Below, one piece after another: positions 62,656 through 64,000 of a DNA stretch of 64,000 nt. Origin of the DNA: Rhodovastum atsumiense (GTDB lineage Bacteria > Pseudomonadota > Alphaproteobacteria > Acetobacterales > Acetobacteraceae); contig NZ_OW485601.1 of assembly GCF_937425535.1 (NCBI RefSeq), forward strand, positions 859,001 to 923,000, given 5' to 3'. Each line of letters begins with the position of its first letter. Position 1 is the first letter of the stretch. The translations under genes were made by a program, and so were the position numbers. Under the pieces are notes generated by a model. It was not told the origin of the DNA, made no database searches, and was given only the letters and a program-made list of their open reading frames with translations.

Positions 62656-64000
62656 TCAGGCCGCCAGGGCCGCGCCTTCGATCCAGTTGCCGTGGAAGCC
62701 GTGCGGCACCCGCCGCGGCAGCATGATCTCGGCCAGCGGCGGGGCGACGATGTCCACCGCGTCCAGCAACACGAACCGCGTGGCATCGGCGGCCAGATCG
62801 TAGACATAGGCACCGATCCAGCCGTCGCCCTCCGCCCGCCGGGACGGATCCGCACCGGGGCGGGGAATGAACACCGGCTCACCCATTTCCTGGCCCTGGC
62901 CGAAATCGTGCACGGCCACGTCGCCGCGCAGGAAATCATAGCGGGCGACCGCGCTGAAGGTGCTGGCGGGCCCGCGATGCCGACCCGCCAAAGGCATCCA
63001 GCCATAACGGTTGCGCCGTCCCGCCACCTGCCGGTCGATGCGGGGGAACTCGGCGATGTGGTCGCAGAGCTGGCTCCGCCGCGCCAGGCCGGTGGCGGGA
63101 TCGAGTTCCATCCGCCACAGCGATGGCATCGCCGTGCTCATGCCGCCGCCGAAGGAGGCATGCTGCACGTAATCCACGGCGATCCGCTCCGCCTGCTCGA
63201 AGGCGTTCATGAAGTGGAAAACGAAGAACGGATCGGTCCGGAACCACCGCACCGGTCCGCAGCCGTCACGCGGCACCAGGGCGATGCAGGTGCCGCGTTC
63301 GGGTTCCCAGGACAGCAGGCGCCGGCCCCTGATCGCGCTGGCCGGATCGATCAGGGTGGGGCAGAGGAAGAAGATGGCGTAGCGCGGCGTGACGGTGAAA
63401 TCATGCACCATGAAGGGGGCCGCGACATCGATCGGGATTTCCCTTGCGTGCTGCCCGGTGGGATCGATCACGATCAGAAAAAGATACGGAGGCGTCGGCA
63501 CATAGCGGAAGGCAAGCAGTTCGCCGGTGTGCGGATCGGTCTGCGGATGGGCGGTGAAGGCCGTCCGCACCTGCCCGTTGAAGTCGCATGGCCCGATGGT
63601 CCGCAGATCGGGACCAAGCTCGATCGGCAGCCCGCCTTCCCACAGCGCCAGGGTGCGGCCGCCATGGTGGATGACATTGGTGTTGGCGGTGTTCTTGAAG
63701 GGACTGGGATCGCCATCCGGGCCGATCAGCGCCGGATCGGGCCATCTCGGCGTCAGCATGCCGCCATAGAGCGCCCGGCCTGCACGCTGCTCCGCCCGCA
63801 GCCCCGGGGTGAGCACGAAGCGGTTGCGGTAGGAGGCGCGGCCCTCCTGCAAGGCCAGGGCATGCACCATGCCATCGCCGTCGAACGGGAACGTGTAGGA
63901 AAGCGGCTTGAATTCCGGATTGGGCCCGTTGCGCAGATAGACCCCGGCGAGATCCTTCGGCAGTTCGCCGCGCACCGGCAGCGCCTCCACGGTCAGTTCG
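62656..64000 (-). CDS. Carotenoid oxygenase (RPE65/CCD family), N-terminus outside window
   Basis: Fe(II)-dependent carotenoid or stilbene cleavage dioxygenase. The visible 448 codons start inside the protein (ELTVEALPVRGELPKDLAGV) and run to the C-terminus. Family blocks: YLRNGPNPEF, FDGDGMVHAL, ANTNVIHHGG, and four Fe-ligand His regions at TAHPQTDPHTGE, MVHDFTVTPRYAIFF, FVFHFMNAFE and GFHGNWIEGAALAA. A GTG at 63990 could be read as a start, but the conserved frame continues upstream to the window edge, so the gene is treated as partial. In a phototroph it could act on carotenoids or apocarotenoids; the substrate is not determined. Confidence 0.9.
   Translation of the reverse strand, partial: ELTVEALPVRGELPKDLAGVYLRNGPNPEFKPLSYTFPFDGDGMVHALALQEGRASYRNRFVLTPGLRAEQRAGRALYGGMLTPRWPDPALIGPDGDPSPFKNTANTNVIHHGGRTLALWEGGLPIELGPDLRTIGPCDFNGQVRTAFTAHPQTDPHTGELLAFRYVPTPPYLFLIVIDPTGQHAREIPIDVAAPFMVHDFTVTPRYAIFFLCPTLIDPASAIRGRRLLSWEPERGTCIALVPRDGCGPVRWFRTDPFFVFHFMNAFEQAERIAVDYVQHASFGGGMSTAMPSLWRMELDPATGLARRSQLCDHIAEFPRIDRQVAGRRNRYGWMPLAGRHRGPASTFSAVARYDFLRGDVAVHDFGQGQEMGEPVFIPRPGADPSRRAEGDGWIGAYVYDLAADATRFVLLDAVDIVAPPLAEIMLPRRVPHGFHGNWIEGAALAA

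Overview
The window is about 64 kb of high-GC (roughly 70%) chromosomal DNA from an alphaproteobacterium. It is most likely a facultatively anaerobic, phototrophic member of the Acetobacteraceae/Rhodospirillales. The evidence is a molischianum-type LH2 pair (pucBA), a bc1 complex, an oxygen-independent ubiquinone locus (ubiTUV) with a perfect FNR-type box, a carotenoid oxygenase, two tRNAs, and gene families typical of that order. The genus is inference.

Region by region. 1-2.9 kb: cytochrome bc1 genes petA-petB and, divergently, hemF. 3.1-7.9 kb: a phzF-like/metallo-hydrolase/EamA operon, a P1-family peptidase and a DUF3108 protein. 8.0-10.9 kb: tRNA-Val, an FNR box and ubiT-ubiU-ubiV. 11.1-22.2 kb: a leftward six-gene block encoding a type I secretion ABC transporter with a degenerate peptidase domain, an HlyD adaptor, a Sel1-repeat protein, a 1004-aa TPR-GT2-GT4 glycosyltransferase, an unknown protein and a second glycosyltransferase. 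No secreted substrate is visible. 22.6-30.6 kb: amidase and GNAT, a small lipoprotein, nicotinate phosphoribosyltransferase, class II DAHP synthase, glutathione reductase and succinate-semialdehyde dehydrogenase. 31.0-31.6 kb: pucBA with promoter and terminator. 31.9-41.2 kb: a TylF-type methyltransferase, glmU-glmS, a phosphoglycolate phosphatase-like protein, a 6-phosphogluconolactonase-like protein, agmatinase, ornithine decarboxylase behind an unusual leader, and a tyrosine phosphatase. 41.3-45.9 kb: a glycine-zipper lipoprotein and then a small accessory segment. That segment has an AT-rich broken acyltransferase and a MarR/membrane-protein pair, lies next to tRNA-Lys, and is bounded by a second copy of the tRNA 3' end. 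46.1-51.3 kb: a complete branched-chain amino-acid type ABC transporter (livHMGF and a binding protein). 51.3-64 kb: MFS/LysR, feoAB, a fosmidomycin-resistance type MFS, a DegP-like protease, hflKC, an Mrp-type Fe-S carrier and a partial carotenoid oxygenase.

The coding genes are mostly housekeeping. The less usual material is mainly intergenic. A dispersed repeat of up to five consecutive hairpins sits against stop codons at five places, and its copies differ by compensatory base changes. Other items are an Arg-rich leader reading frame before ornithine decarboxylase, a tRNA-Lys-flanked island holding a chimeric pseudogene, and the substrate-less type I secretion/glycosyltransferase block. 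Very long antisense reading frames across the GC-rich genes were treated as shadows. No rRNA, CRISPR array, integrase or transposase was seen.
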